From Holosporales bacterium (GTDB lineage: Bacteria; Pseudomonadota; Alphaproteobacteria; RUG11792), in contig JAISFY010000050.1 in assembly GCA_031263345.1 (NCBI GenBank), positions 1 through 7,604 of the forward strand: a stretch of 7,604 nt of DNA. Reading direction: 5' to 3'. The notes under the pieces were generated by a model. The model was given only the letters and a program-made list of their open reading frames with translations, was not told the DNA's origin and did not search any database. Made by a program: the position numbers and the translations under genes. Positions within the stretch are counted from its first letter, which is position 1. Each line of letters opens with the position of its first letter. This document shows, in pieces, positions 6,205 to 7,604 of this stretch.

Positions 6205-6972
6205 TTACGAGTACACTTTCTTTAAGAGGATACCCGAAAATTGCACACCACATTGTCCATTTTGCCTTCTGTGGCTAAAAAAATTCTCATCAGAAACCGT
6301 ATCTATTCCGATACTTTCAATCTTTTTGATTCCCAGCGCCACTAATTTGTCATGAATCATCATCGGCATATCGAAATACTTCTTATCATCGATCTCGGAT
6401 ATATAATTCTTATCGACTACAGAAATTATCTCATCACCGACCTCAAAACTCTGTTTTTGGATGCAGGGCCCAATGGCTGCACAGATATTCTTACAGCCCA
6501 GTTTCGTAAGTGTAGAAACGGTATTTTCAATTACATTTCCGACCGTTCCACGCCATCCAGCGTGAATTGCTGAGACAAACCTTACCTTTTCGTCACAAAG
6601 CAGAATGGGGGCGCAATCAGCCGTTTGTACCCCTATCAACACTCCCGATAAATTCGTGATAATAGCGTCTCCACTCCCACAACTTTGTACGTGATTATCA
6701 AGGAACATAAGCCTGTAGCTTTCGATATTACCAGCGTGAACTATTTGCACGGTATCACCATGTCTCTGATGAAGAGAAACAATATATGGAGCTGGAACTC
6801 CGAACATCTTCGCAATGATTTCCCGATTTTTCAGGACCATTTCAATATAATCACCACGATTCACCCCTATGTTTAGAGATTTATAGTGCCCAACGCTTCT
6901 ACCTCCATGCCTATCGCAGAATCCATGCGTTACTGTACTAACGTTTAATAAAATTTCAGATCTTATGATCAC
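6205..6972 (-). CDS. pgeF: Peptidoglycan editing factor PgeF (YfiH/DUF152, polyphenol-oxidase-like)
   Basis: Members of this family (YfiH in E. coli) keep peptidoglycan stem peptides correct by removing misincorporated L-Ser at position 1; related proteins were described as multicopper or laccase-like enzymes or purine nucleosidases. The metal-site motifs are all present: HQRHG with H68/H71, TADC with C120, HAGWRG with H137, then AIGPCI (166-171) and the FFSHRR end motif (231-236). The N-terminal HGFCDRHGG and SLNIG blocks also fit. Length 255 aa is normal. The start is GTG 6972, which overlaps the accC stop as GTGA; GGAG lies 5 nt before it, so the two genes are translationally coupled. The older names in databases (polyphenol oxidase, laccase) refer to the same family. 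Confidence 0.93.
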   Translation of the reverse strand: MIIRSEILLNVSTVTHGFCDRHGGRSVGHYKSLNIGVNRGDYIEMVLKNREIIAKMFGVPAPYIVSLHQRHGDTVQIVHAGNIESYRLMFLDNHVQSCGSGDAIITNLSGVLIGVQTADCAPILLCDEKVRFVSAIHAGWRGTVGNVIENTVSTLTKLGCKNICAAIGPCIQKQSFEVGDEIISVVDKNYISEIDDKKYFDMPMMIHDKLVALGIKKIESIGIDTVSDENFFSHRRQNGQCGVQFSGILLKKVYS

Positions 6973-7604
6973 AGTTTCTCCATATTTTCTTCTAACCAGT
7001 GAATCCCAAAATCTCCACGAATTATATCAGCATTTCTGATTAATTTTTTATATAGTTCTGCGGTAGTTGAAACTCCATCAATTACTAGCTCATCCAGAGC
7101 GCATTTCGCTTTAGTGAGGCAATCGGCCCTGTCGTAGGCACGTACTATGAGTTTCGCAATAAGGCTATCATAGAATGGTGGAATGATATAATCTCTATAT
7201 ATATGGGAATCTACTCTAATTCCGTTCCCGCCCGGGAAAAACAGCTCCTCAATCTTGCCAGGAGATGGCAAGAAAGTATTAGAATCTTCAGCATTAATCC
7301 TGAACTCTATTACGTGTCCAGAAAAACGAACATCAGATTGAGTAAAAGATAGTCGTTCTCCAGCCGCGACACGAATCTGTTCCTTAACGATATCGATTCC
7401 CGTCAGATCCTCACTAACTCCGTGCTCAACCTGCAATCTCGTATTCATCTCCATAAAGAAAAATTCCCCATTTTCGTATAGAAATTCTAGTGTACCGACT
7501 CCTACGTACCCTACATCCTTTGCCGCTTTTATTGCAATTTCTCCAATTTTTTGCCGTTGCTCACAGGAAAGAGCTAAAGAAGGGGATTCTTCGATGAGCT
7601 TCTG
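6969..7604 (-). CDS. accC: Biotin carboxylase subunit of acetyl-CoA carboxylase (C-terminal 211 residues)
   Basis: AccC carboxylates biotin carried on AccB using ATP and bicarbonate, the first step of fatty-acid synthesis. The frame is open from the right edge to TGA 6969; the visible part is the second half of the ATP-grasp domain plus the C-terminal domain. It includes GTLEF (metal-binding Glu), MEMNTRLQVEH with the catalytic E, N, R and E positions, IVKEQIRVAAGE, EFRINAED (Arg equivalent to E. coli R338), FLPSPGKIEEL, HIYRDYIIPPFYDS and LIVRAYDR. The family's VEHPVTE reads VEHGVSE here, a Pro to Gly change beside the active site. It could in principle be the biotin carboxylase domain of another acyl-CoA carboxylase alpha subunit, but the chain ends right after the BC domain, as in AccC. 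The stop overlaps the pgeF start. The N-terminal half and any accB lie outside. Confidence 0.95.
   Translation of the reverse strand, partial: QKLIEESPSLALSCEQRQKIGEIAIKAAKDVGYVGVGTLEFLYENGEFFFMEMNTRLQVEHGVSEDLTGIDIVKEQIRVAAGERLSFTQSDVRFSGHVIEFRINAEDSNTFLPSPGKIEELFFPGGNGIRVDSHIYRDYIIPPFYDSLIAKLIVRAYDRADCLTKAKCALDELVIDGVSTTAELYKKLIRNADIIRGDFGIHWLEENMEKL

Overview
The window fits a moderately AT-rich alphaproteobacterium, quite possibly host-associated (Rickettsiales/Holosporales-like). That placement is inference. It rests on the SRP GTPase G4 motif TRVDGD, a GlmU whose linker and left-handed beta-helix layout match my recollection of alphaproteobacterial GlmU better than that of E. coli, tRNA genes with encoded CCA, and the base composition. 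No marker gene fixes the genus.

Right side (about 2996-7604, all on the minus strand, read right to left): a tight run of housekeeping genes. It starts with the C-terminal half of accC (biotin carboxylase), which overlaps pgeF by 4 bp (GTGA). The ybaB/ebfC gene follows after 25 bp and ffh (SRP GTPase, GTG start) after 18 bp. Then comes a 106-bp gap with a weak terminator-like hairpin plus U-tract and a possible -10 box, and then glmU. The products serve fatty-acid synthesis, peptidoglycan quality control, nucleoid binding, membrane-protein targeting and UDP-GlcNAc supply, so the common thread is envelope and housekeeping function.

Middle (about 2648-2890, minus strand): a recognisable promoter, then tRNA-Glu(CTC) and tRNA-Lys(CTT) 47 bp apart. 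Both are C34 isoacceptors. About 635 bp without a confident gene follow (2013-2647). Within this stretch lies a minus-strand segment (about 2303-2476) that looks like a structured RNA: stepwise pairing of its two ends, a GNRA hairpin whose closing pairs work only as G-U on the minus strand, and a terminal U-tract. The plus strand of the same stretch carries a 111-codon stop-free run in phase with, and directly after, the tandem stops of the upstream gene.

Left side: two divergent genes share a 103-bp intergenic region. On the plus strand is a 158-aa protein of unknown function with one membrane anchor and a K/E/P-rich tail. On the minus strand is an exported serine hydrolase of the class C beta-lactamase/esterase family, with all catalytic motifs present; it runs off the left edge.

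No CRISPR array, insertion sequence or phage gene was seen. The points most worth a second look are the putative RNA at 2303-2476, the odd G1-U72 pair of tRNA-Glu, the changed RNA-binding motif of Ffh, and the open run behind the membrane-anchored gene.
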